Position numbers and translations under genes: made by a program. Shown piece after piece: positions 31,662 through 40,288 of a stretch of DNA of 62,323 bases. The notes beneath the pieces are model-generated. The model saw only the letters and a list, made by a program, of their open reading frames with translations. It ran no database searches and had not been told where the DNA came from. The stretch is from a virus. The stretch is from positions 1 through 62,323 of IMG/VR virus record IMGVR_UViG_3300032174_000007; one strand, 5' to 3'. Every line of letters starts with the position of its first letter. The stretch's first letter is position 1.

Positions 31662-32405
31662 CTAGAACATCTTCAGGAAGGCAAAGCCGACCCGCTGCTC
31701 GGGCGTGGTCGAGATGACGGCCGCCGGGAGCGGAGCAACGATCGGCACCATCGCGCTCTGCGTGCTCTGCCAGTTGATGTGATGGTAGTAGATATCAAGG
31801 TTCCACCCTTGCGCCAGGATGAACTCGGTACCGGCCCCGACCGTCCAGCCTTGGTTGCCAAGCTTGAACGATTCGCCTACCGCAAGATAGGGCGACATCA
31901 GGGCTGCACCTGGGATGATTGCCAGATTGATGCCCTGTGATGGCGTTCCGGGTCCAGCCGTGCCCGGTTGCCCGATGCCGAGCAGATTGCCCATACCCAC
32001 GCCAGCCTTGACAATCACGCTCGCATCCCAATTCTTGCCGATGCCGACCTGAGCACCCAGGCCGTTGTTGGTCATGTTGGTTCCGAAATTACCCTCGCCC
32101 GCGAGGAAAAAGGAGCCGTTCCAGAACTGGTAGCCGCCCGTGAGCCCGATAATCCCGCCGCCGGCAAAGACGTTGTTGTTGATGCCGGAGGCTAGGATAT
32201 CGACGTTGGAGCCGAGGCCCTGCACGTTAAATCCGGCATAGAAGCCCGAGCAGGACGGCGCTATGCCGGGCGTGGTCGGGGTCATGATCACGCCCGCGGT
32301 GCAGACCGGCGGCACGTAAGGGTCCGCCTTGCGCAAGACCTTCAGGTCGGCGGCATGCGCCGTGGCGGCAAGCAGCAAGGCTGCCAGCGTTGCAAAAGCT
32401 TTCAT
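31662..32405 (-). CDS. Outer-membrane beta-barrel protein (cargo gene)
   Basis: 247 residues. Signal peptide MKAFATLAALLLAATAHA. The mature part is Gly- and aromatic-rich with alternating strands (GFYAGFNVQGLGSNVD, LTGGYQFWNGSFFLAGEGNFG, WNLDIYYHHINWQS) and ends in Phe (GFAFLKMF), the usual outer-membrane insertion signal. It resembles small Omp proteins of Rhizobiales hosts. A phage copy could change the cell surface, for instance to block other phages; that role is inferred. It has its own 81-bp upstream gap. Confidence 0.75.
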   Translation of the reverse strand: MKAFATLAALLLAATAHAADLKVLRKADPYVPPVCTAGVIMTPTTPGIAPSCSGFYAGFNVQGLGSNVDILASGINNNVFAGGGIIGLTGGYQFWNGSFFLAGEGNFGTNMTNNGLGAQVGIGKNWDASVIVKAGVGMGNLLGIGQPGTAGPGTPSQGINLAIIPGAALMSPYLAVGESFKLGNQGWTVGAGTEFILAQGWNLDIYYHHINWQSTQSAMVPIVAPLPAAVISTTPEQRVGFAFLKMF

Positions 32406-32486
32406 GTTCGGTTCTCCCATCCGCCCAGAATTGGACGCGAAATACGCTTACACTGGAAAGGTGTGCTTTGCGTGCAACAGTCAAAG

Positions 32487-32900
32487 TTAATTTGACTTTG
32501 GCACCGCGGCACTCCGCCCCACGCCAGCCACTGGGGCCGGTATCTCAGCCACCGTCGCCACCACTTTGTCGCTCTCGGTGTTCTTGGCAACGATCGGCGT
32601 GGCAACGATCCCTTTCACCTCCGGCATGTCGGCAACCGAGCTGATCAGCGTGTTGCGCGCCTCGGGGTCGGCCTTCACGGCGTCGATCTTGGCTTGCGGG
32701 CTGGCATTGTGCAGCGCGAGCGCCGTGGTCAGGTAGCCCGAACCGATGACGTTGAGGATCCCGGCCCAGGCGGTGACGTAGGGGATAGCCCCGTCCGGGA
32801 TCGCGTTGGTAAGATGGATGGTTCCGGTCGAGATGGCGCTGGCGATGAAGATCACGAGGCCGATCCAGAAATGGACGGAGAGGTCGAGGTTGATTTTCAT
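32487..32900 (-). CDS. Holin-like membrane protein
   Basis: 137 residues. Two hydrophobic helices near residues 10-30 (FWIGLVIFIASAISTG) and 43-65 (YVTAWAGILNVIGSGYLTTALAL), then a polar tail. GGGAG six bases before the ATG. It is in the same block as the GH25 lysozyme, so a holin is the best guess. The tail is longer than in many holins. A hairpin (CAAAGT/ACTTTG) overlaps the stop. Confidence 0.6.
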   Translation of the reverse strand: MKINLDLSVHFWIGLVIFIASAISTGTIHLTNAIPDGAIPYVTAWAGILNVIGSGYLTTALALHNASPQAKIDAVKADPEARNTLISSVADMPEVKGIVATPIVAKNTESDKVVATVAEIPAPVAGVGRSAAVPKSN

Positions 32901-32901
32901 G

Positions 32902-33099
32902 TCACACTCCCGCGCCAGGATTGACGACGACAGGTCCTTTACCGATGCGGGCTTCGATGGCGTTGAGTCGCGCGTTGGTTTGCTTGCGCCAATCCGCGAG
33001 CGCGGCAAATCCGGCCTGCATGTCCTCCCAATCATTGCCGAGGGCGAACGGGCCGGAGGCGTTGGCGATGTCTTGGGCGAGCTTGTCGAAGGCGTCCAT
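32902..33099 (-). CDS. Small protein with helical N-terminus
   Basis: 65 residues, MDAFDKLAQDIANASGP..., ALADWRKQTNARLNAIEARI. AGGAG seven bases before the ATG. Next to the holin-like gene; role unknown. Confidence 0.6.
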   Translation of the reverse strand: MDAFDKLAQDIANASGPFALGNDWEDMQAGFAALADWRKQTNARLNAIEARIGKGPVVVNPGAGV

Positions 33100-33108
33100 G
33101 GTGGTCTC

Positions 33109-33318
33109 CTATGGTGAGGTTGAATCTCTTATCCACCGAAACGGCGGCGAGTGATAGGGGCGGCAGAACCACCAGCCACAGGTGAAATCCCAACCCAATA
33201 GCCACACCAGGATCGGAATTCCGTTGTCTGTGCGTTCGGCCGATATGTACCACGAGGAACGCCAGCCGCTCAATTCCAAGCGGTCGGTCCAGCGCGTCTC
33301 CGGCATGACAACGCTCAT
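33109..33318 (-). CDS. Trp-rich small protein
   Basis: 69 residues, with ELSGWRSSWYISAER and ILVWLLGWDFTCGWWFC. ATGA overlap with the upstream gene. It could be a membrane-associated lysis accessory. Confidence 0.5.
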   Translation of the reverse strand: MSVVMPETRWTDRLELSGWRSSWYISAERTDNGIPILVWLLGWDFTCGWWFCRPYHSPPFRWIRDSTSP

Positions 33319-34220
33319 TTTCCGAACGGATCGTCGCTGGTGATTCCATTCGGCAACTGCTTGACCGCCGCCTCGAAGGTCGCCCATGCATTGGTCTGTT
33401 GGCCTAGGCCGAGCTTGGCGTAGAGTTGCGCCAAGGTGCCGCTATCTCCCAAGGCAACCATCGCCTGCGCGATCTTCGCCAGCGGTGCCCCGCACGAGAT
33501 GAGAAACGAGATGAAGGCCATCCCGCAGCCGATGCTCTTGTAGTCCTGGTCGGTAGTCTCGGTGCGGTCCACCCAATTCGGCATTCCGGCTTTTGCCCAT
33601 GTCGGCGCGGAGGCAAAATCTGAAAGCGCATTGTTGCTCGCAACGGCGGCACACCAGCGCGACAGTGCCTCACCAGTCGAGAGACCGCAGAGTTGCGCAT
33701 TCATGGCACATTCCGACAGCTCGGCCTCGAACAGTGCCGAGCAACGGGCGGAGCTGCCAAATGCCGCGCAGACCTCAATGTTGCCGCCGTTCTTGTAGTC
33801 GCAGGCCATATGGTCCGCGCCGCCGGTTCCATCGGTTGCTCCGCCGAGCGCAAACACGATCACATTGGTTGGCGCGCCGGTCGTTCCGAATAGTTGATTG
33901 TTGAGCGCAACGATCCGATCGGCATCCGCCAGGAGGTCCTTGGCGTTCTGCAAACCCTCCGATCCTAACGAAGGGTCGTTGTAGACGCTAACTTTCCCCA
34001 CGGGCGACACCCCGAGCAGATTGGCGGTTCCGGTGTAGCTCGGCCAGTTGATTTTGGTCGGAGGAGGCGGCGCCGGCTGACGCAGAATAGCGACATCGGC
34101 CCTGATCTTGTTGGCGGCTGCCTGCAGCGTGTTGGCTTGCGACAACAGATCGGCCAATGCCGCGTTGGTGGACGGGGTAGCCGCGTCGAGGTGCTTGGGA
34201 TGGAAAAGCGGATGGCTCAT
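33315..34220 (-). CDS. Putative peptidase-like protein with C-rich domain
   Basis: 301 residues. The conserved part (GGADHMACDYKNGGNIEVCAAFG, ALFEAELSECAM, LSTGEALSRWCAAVASNNAL, GCGMAFISFL) is a repeated pattern I recall from proteins of plant-associated bacteria and fungi with no defined activity. The N-terminal 90 residues are linker-like. It is directly upstream of the Trp-rich ORF and downstream of the lysozyme. Function unknown. Confidence 0.55.
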   Translation of the reverse strand: MSHPLFHPKHLDAATPSTNAALADLLSQANTLQAAANKIRADVAILRQPAPPPPTKINWPSYTGTANLLGVSPVGKVSVYNDPSLGSEGLQNAKDLLADADRIVALNNQLFGTTGAPTNVIVFALGGATDGTGGADHMACDYKNGGNIEVCAAFGSSARCSALFEAELSECAMNAQLCGLSTGEALSRWCAAVASNNALSDFASAPTWAKAGMPNWVDRTETTDQDYKSIGCGMAFISFLISCGAPLAKIAQAMVALGDSGTLAQLYAKLGLGQQTNAWATFEAAVKQLPNGITSDDPFGK

Positions 34221-34238
34221 TTGGTTTCCTTTTGATTT

Positions 34239-34907
34239 TCACACGTCAGCCGACGGGATCGCCGGTAGCGCCCATGTGGCGCGCAATTGCTCTGCGGTGC
34301 CATTGAATAGCGAGAGGTCGGCGCCGCTCTCAAGCCCATCAAGCGTATGCGGCAACGGGCCGATGTCGTCGCCGGTATACTGCCACAGGAACGGCTTGGG
34401 CCACGGTAACGTCTCGCCGTTCGCATCAATATTTCGCCAACGGGGACCATATTCACAACCCCAGAGTGGGTGGGCAGCAAGGAATTCCCGCACGGCCGCA
34501 CTCGCCTGTGGCGCCAGCGACTTGATCACGTCGCCCGAATAGAGCCCACAGCGTCGCCCGATCGCCTGGTCAACGCGATCGAGAAACTCGATCACCATTC
34601 CGAGCGTCATCTGGCCGGTGCCCCCGGGATTGCGCTCCAAGTCGAGCCAACAACTCGTTTGCGGCTCGGGTGACACGAAGGAGAGGAAGCGGGTGGCCTG
34701 TGTGGCTACCTTCTCGCCGGTGTTGAATGCGTAGGCGCCCCATTTGAGACCGACGCCGAGCGCAAGATCGCGCCGCTGGTGGTAGAGCGGATCGGTCTGC
34801 TCGTTGCTACGGGTGGCACGATGGATGACGCCCACGCATTCGGTGTGGGCGAGCTTCCCGAAATCGACCGGATTCTGCGATCCCATGTCGGCGACGTAGA
34901 CGGTCAT
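34239..34907 (-). CDS. GH25-type lysozyme (endolysin)
   Basis: 222 residues. DFGKLAHTECVGVIHRAT, WGAYAFNT, the SCWLDLERNP segment with the catalytic Asp/Glu, and YSGDVIKSL and PFLWQYTGDD match glycoside hydrolase family 25, which cuts peptidoglycan. No signal peptide is present, so it needs the holin. Membership is clear from the DxE and GxYxxT-type positions. Confidence 0.85.
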   Translation of the reverse strand: MTVYVADMGSQNPVDFGKLAHTECVGVIHRATRSNEQTDPLYHQRRDLALGVGLKWGAYAFNTGEKVATQATRFLSFVSPEPQTSCWLDLERNPGGTGQMTLGMVIEFLDRVDQAIGRRCGLYSGDVIKSLAPQASAAVREFLAAHPLWGCEYGPRWRNIDANGETLPWPKPFLWQYTGDDIGPLPHTLDGLESGADLSLFNGTAEQLRATWALPAIPSADV

Positions 34908-35476
34908 CTTGCTACCCTCGGCATGTCGTCGCTAGTCTCCGGGTGCGGCTGTATCACCATGAATTTCAACTCCGGCAGCGCAATCTCTATAGGCCATAGG
35001 CCATAGAATGGAAAACACTCGAATTGCAGATAGGCCCGATAGGTGGCTTCCCCCCACGGCATCCCGAAGGGGATCTGCCACTCGCGTCCGATATCGGTGA
35101 TCTCCGGACGCGGCGCCCCTAGATCGATCGATTTCATGGCGTGATGGTAACCAGCCGGCGCCAGCGCATCGATGATGTCTGCCGATATCTTGACATCCGT
35201 GCAATCCGAGCGCTGCCACTTGACACGGCGGTGCAGGCTGAATGTGCCGCCGGGCGCAACCTCGGGCGTGGCAACGATGCTGTCCAGCACCTTGACGGGG
35301 GCTACCCGTCCAAAAATCGCGGTAACGACTGCAAACGCTGCGACCAATGCGACCGCAGCCGGGCCATGTAATATTCGCAGGCCAGCAGCTAGTGTCTCTC
35401 TAACCGTGCCACCAAGCCTTGAGAATGCTGGAGAGTGCTGCCGCGACCGGGACAGCGCTGACGACCCATTTGACAT
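34904..35476 (-). CDS. Membrane-anchored hypothetical protein
   Basis: About 190 residues; start uncertain (ATG at 35476 used). A hydrophobic helix (AAVALVAAFAVVTAIFG) is followed by a beta-rich outer domain (EVAPGGTFSLHRRVKWQRSDC, EWQIPFGMPWGEATYRAYLQFEC). The pattern is common in Rhizobiales phages next to lysozymes. ATGA overlap with the lysozyme gene. Confidence 0.65.
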   Translation of the reverse strand: MSNGSSALSRSRQHSPAFSRLGGTVRETLAAGLRILHGPAAVALVAAFAVVTAIFGRVAPVKVLDSIVATPEVAPGGTFSLHRRVKWQRSDCTDVKISADIIDALAPAGYHHAMKSIDLGAPRPEITDIGREWQIPFGMPWGEATYRAYLQFECFPFYGLWPIEIALPELKFMVIQPHPETSDDMPRVAR

Positions 35477-35621
35477 AGCGGATCGCGCTTTGGCGGCTGG
35501 CATGCCTCCTCCTGTCGATCTCGCTCCCGTACCGCCACTGCTGGATTTCCTGAGCTGTGGTCTTGCGGCGGCGAGGCATCTTCGCGACTTCTTCGTCATA
35601 GTCCCTCATGCTGATCGTCAT
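35400..35621 (-). CDS. Basic small protein with a C-terminal membrane helix
   Basis: 73 residues. MTISMRDYDEEVAKMPRRRK then YVKWVVSAVPVAAALSSILKAW. Overlaps the next gene; a candidate accessory membrane protein of the lysis group. Confidence 0.5.
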   Translation of the reverse strand: MTISMRDYDEEVAKMPRRRKTTAQEIQQWRYGSEIDRRRHASRQSAIRYVKWVVSAVPVAAALSSILKAWWHG

Positions 35622-35641
35622 CCCGCAGATAGGCAACTTTT

Positions 35642-36316
35642 CTATCCCCACGCCGAGAAGCCAGCTGGAATGCTGCAATTGAACGGGCTCGCGCCGACAT
35701 TCAATGTACTGTTCCCGCCGCTGGAATCAAACAGTGTATACGGGAAAGCCGGATTGCCGGCAAACACTGCCGAGATGTCGATGCCGCCGACGCCGGTTGC
35801 GGGATTTGCAGCACCGCTGTTGTTCCATATTCCGCAGTTGAGGCTGTACCACGCGAGATTGGCGGTCAGGTCAACGGCAAAGTCTGCTGGTTTTGCGCTC
35901 GAAAAGCTTTGGCAGGAGATCGGAAATGTATTGTGATACCAGAGCGAGCCTGATCGATTAGGCAGGCATCCGAAGGCAGCGGTAGTATTGGCGGCCGTAA
36001 GCACCTGTGCAGCTGTTGCAAATCCGATGTATGTGTTGGCTCCGAAATCCGCATTCTTGGCGATTTCGAAAATCCATTTGCCCGAGCTGTGCGATTTGGT
36101 CCCGCGCACGCCGGCCGTCGCGCTGGTCGGATCGGTGGCGATGAGATTGCCGCCCGACAACGTGACTGCTGCCGCCTTGTCGGTCGGGCTCCAGGTCGAG
36201 AAGGTTGCTCCCGCTGGCAGCATCCATGAAGTGAACAGAAATCCTTGCGCGAGCACCGAATAGGAGACGCAGGCGAGACCAATCGCCAGCAGCGCTCGCC
36301 TGACGAAAGGCATCAT
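35642..36316 (-). CDS. Secreted SPRY-like fibre-associated protein
   Basis: 224 residues. Signal peptide MMPFVRRALLAIGLACVSYSVLA. The body has the WSPTDKAAAVTLSGGNL, GKWIFEI and GFATAAQ strands and ends PAGFSAWG; the end matches the SPRY-like protein at 40563-41273 (…PSGFSAWQ). Such domains are used as binding tips of phage fibres. TGA/ATG overlap with the gene upstream. Confidence 0.7.
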   Translation of the reverse strand: MMPFVRRALLAIGLACVSYSVLAQGFLFTSWMLPAGATFSTWSPTDKAAAVTLSGGNLIATDPTSATAGVRGTKSHSSGKWIFEIAKNADFGANTYIGFATAAQVLTAANTTAAFGCLPNRSGSLWYHNTFPISCQSFSSAKPADFAVDLTANLAWYSLNCGIWNNSGAANPATGVGGIDISAVFAGNPAFPYTLFDSSGGNSTLNVGASPFNCSIPAGFSAWG

Positions 36317-36993
36317 TGCAGCGCCTTCACCAGATAGGTCGAGACGGTGTTGATCCTGGTGATCTGCAGGAGGAAAACGTGGCCGTTGGTGGTATCGAAG
36401 GCATCCCCGGTGTTCGAGCCGACGGTGAAGCCTGTGAGTGTGAGCGTGCCGGCGCTGCCGTTGTTGGTCACCAGGATGAGGCACGAGGCGCTACTGGCGG
36501 GCGCGGTCAGGGTCGCGTTGCCGCCGTTGGTGTAACTCTCGAGCGGTCCCAAGCCGCAATCGATCGTGAAGCTGCCGGCCCCGGCCACGGGCGGGGTGAC
36601 GTTGGCCCCGCCGGAGAGCGTCTGGTCGGCGGCGGTCAGGCTCGCGAGCGCCGCGTTGCAGCCGATGGTGCCGGGCACATAGGCGAGCGCAGAGTTGGCC
36701 CCGGTGCAGGTCGGGATCGGGAGGCCGACGGCGGTGTTGAGATTGTTGCCCACCCAGGTCGTGTTGTTCAGGAGCGGAGGCAGGCCACCGGGACCGAGGA
36801 TAGCCTGCTGCACGAAGGCCGTCGAGGCGCAACGATTATCGCTAGTGCCGGGCGGAGCGGTCGGGCAGATGGTGTTCTGCGCCCAGGCGGGGAGGATAAC
36901 CGGCCGCACCGGCCCCGGCGAGCCCACGAAGAGCAACGCTAGCAGCCAGAGTATGAGGCCGGCGCCAAAGATGATATTTCGGAGTCTGACCAT
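36313..36993 (-). CDS. Membrane-anchored, fibre-like protein
   Basis: 226 residues. A first hydrophobic helix (IIFGAGLILWLLALLFVG), then beta-rich Thr/Asn/Gly sequence (LLNNTTWVGNNLNTAVGLPI). GGAG lies nine bases before the ATG. The end module of unit 9 is just upstream. Similar genes lie side by side in the block, so a surface or fibre role is likely. Confidence 0.65.
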   Translation of the reverse strand: MVRLRNIIFGAGLILWLLALLFVGSPGPVRPVILPAWAQNTICPTAPPGTSDNRCASTAFVQQAILGPGGLPPLLNNTTWVGNNLNTAVGLPIPTCTGANSALAYVPGTIGCNAALASLTAADQTLSGGANVTPPVAGAGSFTIDCGLGPLESYTNGGNATLTAPASSASCLILVTNNGSAGTLTLTGFTVGSNTGDAFDTTNGHVFLLQITRINTVSTYLVKALQ

Positions 36994-37011
36994 CCGAGCG
37001 GCTCCAAGATT

Positions 37012-37117
37012 TGGATCAAGGCTTTGCTTGCGGTTGCCTCAACTCGGAACGGTCACCAAGCGCCCCGGATGAGGGCCTCTGATCACCAGTCGGGTTCCCG
37101 AGCGGAACTTGTCCCAT
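37012..37117 (-). repeat. Complete minimal cassette, unit 9
   Basis: Start module 37078-37117 and end module 37012-37054. The shortest unit in which both module peptides are in one frame. Confidence 0.9.
37016..37117 (-). CDS. 33-residue cassette ORF
   Basis: MGQVPLGNPTGDQRP, SSGALG, DRSELRQPQAKP-stop: start-module peptide, six residues, end-module peptide. It suggests that the modules themselves are the unit and the middle is optional. Confidence 0.6.
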   Translation of the reverse strand: MGQVPLGNPTGDQRPSSGALGDRSELRQPQAKP

Positions 37118-37122
37118 CAATT

Positions 37123-38028
37123 CTACCATCCGAGTGGCTCCATCGGCATCGGATCAGGTGAGAACACGCCTCCGGAGCCATGTCCCAGAACCGGGTTGCT
37201 GGTCACGGTGAAGATCGTGCTCGAGTTGGGCGCGCTGTTGGCATAAAGGCCGGTCGCGGCGTTCATGATCGTGTTGCGGTGGATCGTGAAGGTCACTGCC
37301 TCACCGGTCAGACCATAGAAGCCAGCCGTTGCCACAATGCCCTTGTTGTGCAGCGCGGTAAGGTTTGCCGCATTGCCGGTCAGGCCATACGCACCTTGCA
37401 CCGCAGCCAATGCCGGCCGTTGCAGGTTGGCGAGCTCGCCGGTGAGGCCGTACACGCCGGGCGCAGCCGAGAGCACCGGGCGCTTGACCCACTGTAACCC
37501 CGCCGCTTGGCCAGCCAGGGCATAACTGCCGGCTACCGGGGAAGTCTGCCGGGCGCGGTTGACGACGATGCTCTGTCCGGTGAGGCCATAGGCCCCGGCC
37601 GGAACCGGGAGGTTGTACTTGACAACGACCGACAGACCCACGGCTTTGCCAGCGAGCGCGTACGATCCCTGCGCCATTAGGGGCGCGCGGGTGGCCGTGA
37701 TCGGCTTGCCTATCAGGGCGTAGGCGCCGGTGACGGTCGCAATGCCTTTGCGCAGCACGCTCAGGCCGACGGCCTTCCCGGTCAGGGAATAGGCACCCTG
37801 CGCCATCAACGGGGTCCGGGTGGCCGTGATCGGCTTGCCGGTGAGTGCGTAGGCACCGGTCGCGGTGATCAGCGGAGTCCGGATGACCTGCATCCCGTTG
37901 GCAAAACCGGTGAGGCTGATCGAACCTTGGGCGGCGGCAAGGTTGCGCAGCGCTGCCGGAATCGCAGCTTCGCCCAGGAGGGCGTAGCTCCCGGCCGGAA
38001 CCTTCAGCGTAATGTGCCTGCGCGGCAT
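37123..38028 (-). CDS. Repeat protein (about eleven GxYxLxG repeats), fibre-like
   Basis: 301 residues made of ~26-residue repeats built around AYALTGK/AYGLTGQ (for example ATGAYALTGKPITATR, MAQGAYSLTGKAVGLS, VQGAYGLTGNAANL). The last 50 residues differ (NSSTIFTVTSNPVLGHG) and may be a tip. DNA copies of neighbouring repeats are nearly identical. Function unknown; a fibrous virion protein is the best guess. Confidence 0.7.
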   Translation of the reverse strand: MPRRHITLKVPAGSYALLGEAAIPAALRNLAAAQGSISLTGFANGMQVIRTPLITATGAYALTGKPITATRTPLMAQGAYSLTGKAVGLSVLRKGIATVTGAYALIGKPITATRAPLMAQGSYALAGKAVGLSVVVKYNLPVPAGAYGLTGQSIVVNRARQTSPVAGSYALAGQAAGLQWVKRPVLSAAPGVYGLTGELANLQRPALAAVQGAYGLTGNAANLTALHNKGIVATAGFYGLTGEAVTFTIHRNTIMNAATGLYANSAPNSSTIFTVTSNPVLGHGSGGVFSPDPMPMEPLGW

Positions 38029-38032
38029 GGAT

Positions 38033-38458
38033 TTATGAGAGTTGCAGCACGCCGTTGGTGGCGTCGAACGCCACGGTGAACGAATCACCGGAGTTGAGCG
38101 TTACCTCCGAGCTGTAGTCGTACCAGGAGATGAGTGGCTTCAAGGGCGAAGTCGGCGTCGAATCATAGAGGACCACATAGCGGAATGGCCCGACCGAACC
38201 ACCGGAGGCGGTGAAGGTCACGTTCCCGGAAATGAGCTTATAGACGCCCGCTGTCTGCGTCGATGAGACTTGCGTGCTCGTCCCGCCCCCTGCCGTGTAG
38301 CCGTTGCCGGCGGCGATCTCGGTGATATTGGCAAAGACGGAGTTGGTGGCGACCGGAGCCACATCGGAGAGCATGACCTTGAGCGTATCTCCCCCGAGGT
38401 TCATCACCCCATTGGCAGCGTTGGCAACGAAGGCATTGAATTTGTTGTAGGCGGCCAT
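38033..38458 (-). CDS. Phage structural protein (widespread 141-residue family)
   Basis: MAAYNKFNAFVANAANGVMN, TLKVMLSDVAPVATNSV, ITEIAAGNGYTAGG, GPFRYVVLYDST and TVAFDATNGVLQL form a pattern often seen as a short phage structural protein of unknown place, here among fibre genes. Confidence 0.75.
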   Translation of the reverse strand: MAAYNKFNAFVANAANGVMNLGGDTLKVMLSDVAPVATNSVFANITEIAAGNGYTAGGGTSTQVSSTQTAGVYKLISGNVTFTASGGSVGPFRYVVLYDSTPTSPLKPLISWYDYSSEVTLNSGDSFTVAFDATNGVLQLS

Positions 38459-38468
38459 GGCTTATCTC

Positions 38469-38648
38469 CTACAGATTAGATGAGATTGCGAATGCAGCAA
38501 CCATGCTGATCCCAATCCACGCCGGAAGCAGTAGTGGGAAGAACATCAACGCAATGCCGTCAGGTAGTCTCGCCGCATTTGCAAGACCGACGCAGTACAA
38601 AGCCATGCCCGTAAAACCTCCAACCATAACAATCAAACCGTTCAACAT
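38469..38648 (-). CDS. Small membrane protein with two helices
   Basis: 59 residues. MLNGLIVMVGGFTGMALYCV and a second hydrophobic stretch (ALMFFPLLLPAWIGISMVAAF). AGGAG seven bases before the ATG. Confidence 0.6.
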   Translation of the reverse strand: MLNGLIVMVGGFTGMALYCVGLANAARLPDGIALMFFPLLLPAWIGISMVAAFAISSNL

Positions 38649-38662
38649 GGAAGTTCTCCTGT

Positions 38663-39349
38663 TTATAGGAACTCGAGAATGGTCAGCGAATTGCCGGAGC
38701 CTTGCGAGGCAACGGCGTTCCAGGCGCAGTTCACGCGGATACGGTTGCGGGCGATGATACGCTTCTCCTGGCCCGGCAGGATGCCCATGGAGCCGGCACC
38801 CCCGGAGAGCGCAGCAAGGTTGGCTGGGCACACGGAGATCAGGATCGGCTCCGGATTGGGGTTGTGGAACAGGATGCCGCGGCGCATCGGGTTGGCGGCG
38901 ATGACCTGCTGCGAGCTGGTGCCGAGGTTGCTCACCTGAATGCCGTTGGGCGACGGTATCGGCACGCCGTAGGTCAGGCTGGTGAGCGGCATCGGGGCCG
39001 GCTGCGCGGCATTATAGCCGGTGAAGTTGAAGATGGTCAGCGGGTTTGTGCTCCCGGAATCGGCCACCGCGTTCCACCCGCTGTTGAGTGAAATCGCAGC
39101 ATCGCTGAAGATTGCTTCTTCCTCCTGCGGATAGATGAGAATACCCCCAGCGCCGGAGATGGGCGTCAGGTTGGCCGGAGTGATGCGGATGATCTGCGAA
39201 CCCGGATTGTGGAACACCACCCCGGCGCGGGTGGAGTCGGGGCCGAGCACCGAGGTCGATGAGGTTCCGAGCGTCGGGAACGCGATGGCGATCGGACCGA
39301 GCACCGGCACGTCATAGGCGAGCGAGGCAAGGGGCGATGTGCCGGACAT
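38663..39349 (-). CDS. Protein with a tandem-duplicated domain
   Basis: 228 residues of two similar halves: GTSSTSVLGP...RAGVVFHNPG...SGWNAVADSGSTNPLTIFNF and GTSSQQVIAA...RGILFHNPN...CAWNAVASQGSGNSLTILEF. Each half looks like a small beta domain. A 15-codon ORF (39349-39396) overlaps its start by TGATG. Probably a surface or fibre protein. Confidence 0.65.
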   Translation of the reverse strand: MSGTSPLASLAYDVPVLGPIAIAFPTLGTSSTSVLGPDSTRAGVVFHNPGSQIIRITPANLTPISGAGGILIYPQEEEAIFSDAAISLNSGWNAVADSGSTNPLTIFNFTGYNAAQPAPMPLTSLTYGVPIPSPNGIQVSNLGTSSQQVIAANPMRRGILFHNPNPEPILISVCPANLAALSGGAGSMGILPGQEKRIIARNRIRVNCAWNAVASQGSGNSLTILEFL

Positions 39350-39392
39350 CACAGTGCGCTCGGCAGGCAGTAGAGCGGGATGGTGTTGGCTA

Positions 39393-40283
39393 TCATGGGA
39401 GGGTGACAATCTTATACGTAAGCACAAGTTGGCCACTGCCATCGCCTGGTGTCACAGAATTAACATCAATCTGAAAACCAGTTCCGATCCCTGGTTGCGC
39501 TCCACTGGTCGATGTCGCATTTCCTGTCGTTCCAGTTTTGTAGCCGGCACCATTGCTGGTTAAGTGATACGTTAAGACCGCGCCACCACCGTCAACAGTA
39601 TCAACGACATACCTTGCAAGAATATCTGTTACAAAACCATAGCCAGTTACTTGCCCTGTATCCCCAATTACATATCCTGTTCCGGCATTTCCAGCAGTAA
39701 CACTGCTCGTCAGGATCGCCCCATATTTTATGTAATCCTCTACAGAATTGCTGATAACAAGAGATTGATTTGAAATATCAGAAAAAAGAGCGGCACCACC
39801 AGGGGTGAAAGCAGTTATCGGACCATAACCACCCGGAGTAGATGAACTAAAAACTACCGATGAAGCTATAACCTCAAATAGTCCTCCGTCGCCTGCAACC
39901 GTGCGCCCACTCCCATTTTGATAACTTAAAATAATATTTCCGGCATCAGCCCCTGGGCTTCCTGTTGGTACTGTTCCAACGTGATTATACCATTCCACAA
40001 AAATCGGAACGATCGCTTTTCCTGCTCCCGGAGCAGCTAAGACAGTCTGTGGCGCAGAGAATAGATGATTGATCTGACTAGCCGTCAAAGAAACTGTTGT
40101 AGTAAACGTCGTCAAGGGCACCTTGAAATTCGCCCCGGTCTTGAACCCGACGAGGTTTTCCGTCCCGCTCGGCGTGCCAAGCAGCGGAAAGTCTGTGCTG
40201 TTGCTCCACGGCACATTGGCCGCGATGGCAACGCCAACAGCGATAGTAGCAACCGCAAGCAGGCTAACCAGGAAGCGCTTCAT
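39393..40283 (-). CDS. Secreted, fibre-like protein of lower GC
   Basis: 296 residues. Signal peptide MKRFLVSLLAVATIAVGVAIAA, then beta-rich repeats (GNAGTGYVIGDTGQVTGYGFV, LTSNGAGYKTGTTG). The DNA between about 39400 and 40100 is clearly more AT-rich than its neighbours, a sign of transfer. Function unknown. Confidence 0.65.
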   Translation of the reverse strand: MKRFLVSLLAVATIAVGVAIAANVPWSNSTDFPLLGTPSGTENLVGFKTGANFKVPLTTFTTTVSLTASQINHLFSAPQTVLAAPGAGKAIVPIFVEWYNHVGTVPTGSPGADAGNIILSYQNGSGRTVAGDGGLFEVIASSVVFSSSTPGGYGPITAFTPGGAALFSDISNQSLVISNSVEDYIKYGAILTSSVTAGNAGTGYVIGDTGQVTGYGFVTDILARYVVDTVDGGGAVLTYHLTSNGAGYKTGTTGNATSTSGAQPGIGTGFQIDVNSVTPGDGSGQLVLTYKIVTLP

Positions 40284-40288
40284 GGCCC

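Noticed and set aside
26949-33137. Single DnaA-box-like words (TTATCCGCA, TTATCCACC)
   Set aside because: Isolated, imperfect and not clustered, so no origin can be claimed.
39556-39575. CtrA-like TTAA pair
   Set aside because: The spacing is eight, not seven, and it lies within AT-rich coding sequence.
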